Shown here: one piece after another, positions 63,905-64,000 of the stretch
Position numbering within the stretch: position 1 is the stretch's first letter
How the letters are laid out: each line of letters starts with the position of its first letter
Assembly: GCF_004152845.1 (NCBI RefSeq)
Contig: NZ_SEON01000005.1
Coordinates: forward strand, 124,001-188,000
Direction of reading: 5' to 3'
From: Sphingobium fuliginis
GTDB taxonomy: Bacteria > Pseudomonadota > Alphaproteobacteria > Sphingomonadales > Sphingomonadaceae
Length of the DNA stretch: 64,000 nt
Made by a program: the position numbers and the translations under genes
Notes under the pieces: model-generated
Database searches by the model: none
What the model was told of the DNA's origin: nothing
The model's input: the letters and a program-made list of their open reading frames with translations, nothing else

Positions 63905-64000
63905 ATGAACATGCCCATCATGTCGCGTCCCGCAGGGGAGGCGCAAACCCAGCCGTTTGTCCGTGAGGCGGTGCGCCGCCGCTTGCTGGCGGTCGCGCAT
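63905..64000 (+). CDS. Start of a further gene (partial at right edge)
   Basis: From ATG 63905 the frame stays open for all 32 codons to the window edge (NMPIMSRPAGEAQTQPFVRE, then EAVRRRLLAVAH). AAGG lies about ten bases ahead. Too little is visible to name it or to be sure that it is a gene. Confidence 0.35.
   Translation, partial: MNMPIMSRPAGEAQTQPFVREAVRRRLLAVAH

Larger units (their letters stand above)
47063..64000. mobile_element. Integrated mobilisable element / defence island at tRNA-Glu (right end outside)
   Basis: The block begins at a tRNA 3' end and contains a tyrosine integrase, a type I restriction-modification operon with accessory genes, a ParB-like protein and a MobA/MobL-like relaxase with an upstream inverted repeat. 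Housekeeping genes stop at the tRNA. No transfer (type IV secretion) genes are seen up to the right edge, so on present evidence it looks mobilisable rather than self-transmissible. Confidence 0.8.

Noticed and set aside
63020..64000. A long minus-strand frame open to the right edge
   Set aside because: It is antisense to the 177-residue frame and the following partial gene, and its product has no protein-like pattern.
47063..64000. CRISPR array or cas genes in the element
   Set aside because: No regularly spaced direct repeats and no Cas-like protein were seen; the only short direct repeat is the pair before the integrase.
47063..64000. Second copy of the tRNA-Glu 3' end as right attachment site
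   Set aside because: No match to the GGTTCGATTCCCGTAGGG segment was found to the right within the window, so the right border is taken to lie outside.

Overview
The window looks like a chromosomal segment of a sphingomonad alphaproteobacterium (Sphingobium/Sphingomonas-like). The clues are high G+C, the alphaproteobacterial ATP synthase Fo order (atpI-atpB-atpE-b'-b), a SapC family protein, RecO, MetZ and RadC proteins of sphingomonad type, and a complete tad pilus locus. The genus is inferred; there is no rRNA in the window.

Region by region: (1) 1-6369 is the 5' part of a giant repeat-built surface protein on the minus strand, running off the left edge, followed by a 757-base non-coding stretch. 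(2) 7127-12305 is a housekeeping block on the minus strand: a secreted TPR protein, a LysR regulator, apaG, metZ, leuB and recO. (3) 12483-14857 is a two-component pair (sensor kinase and LuxR-type regulator). (4) 15164-27798 is a tad/flp type IVc pilus locus read as one minus-strand block, starting from two tandem flp pilin genes. The pilin genes lie behind a very A+T-rich upstream region and are separated from cpaB by a perfect 28-base palindrome. (5) 28454-31061 is a membrane protein and a second, orphan sensor kinase related in layout to the first, so kinases flank the pilus locus on both sides. (6) 31219-46705 is core genome: uvrC, a zinc alcohol dehydrogenase, the ATP synthase Fo operon, the ydbH-ynbE-ydbL envelope lipid-transport operon, radC, a DEAD-box helicase, a small secreted protein, an FAD-linked oxidoreductase and sapC.

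(7) From a tRNA-Glu (CTC) gene at 46988-47062 to the right edge lies an integrated mobile element. A tyrosine integrase follows the tRNA directly. Then come nine co-oriented minus-strand genes: hsdR, hsdM, hsdS, a predicted HTH plus PD-(D/E)XK nuclease, an AlbA_2-type protein, three unrecognised proteins and an orphan ParB-like protein. After these, on the plus strand, is a MobA/MobL-like relaxase preceded by a very strong imperfect inverted repeat (candidate oriT), and two unrecognised genes. The right end of the element is not in the window.

The most interesting parts are the type I restriction-modification operon with built-in nuclease and AlbA_2 genes plus unknown downstream partners, the inverted repeat in front of the unusual relaxase, and the regulatory architecture of the flp promoter and leader. 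All functional calls come from reading protein motifs and gene context by eye; no database search was made.
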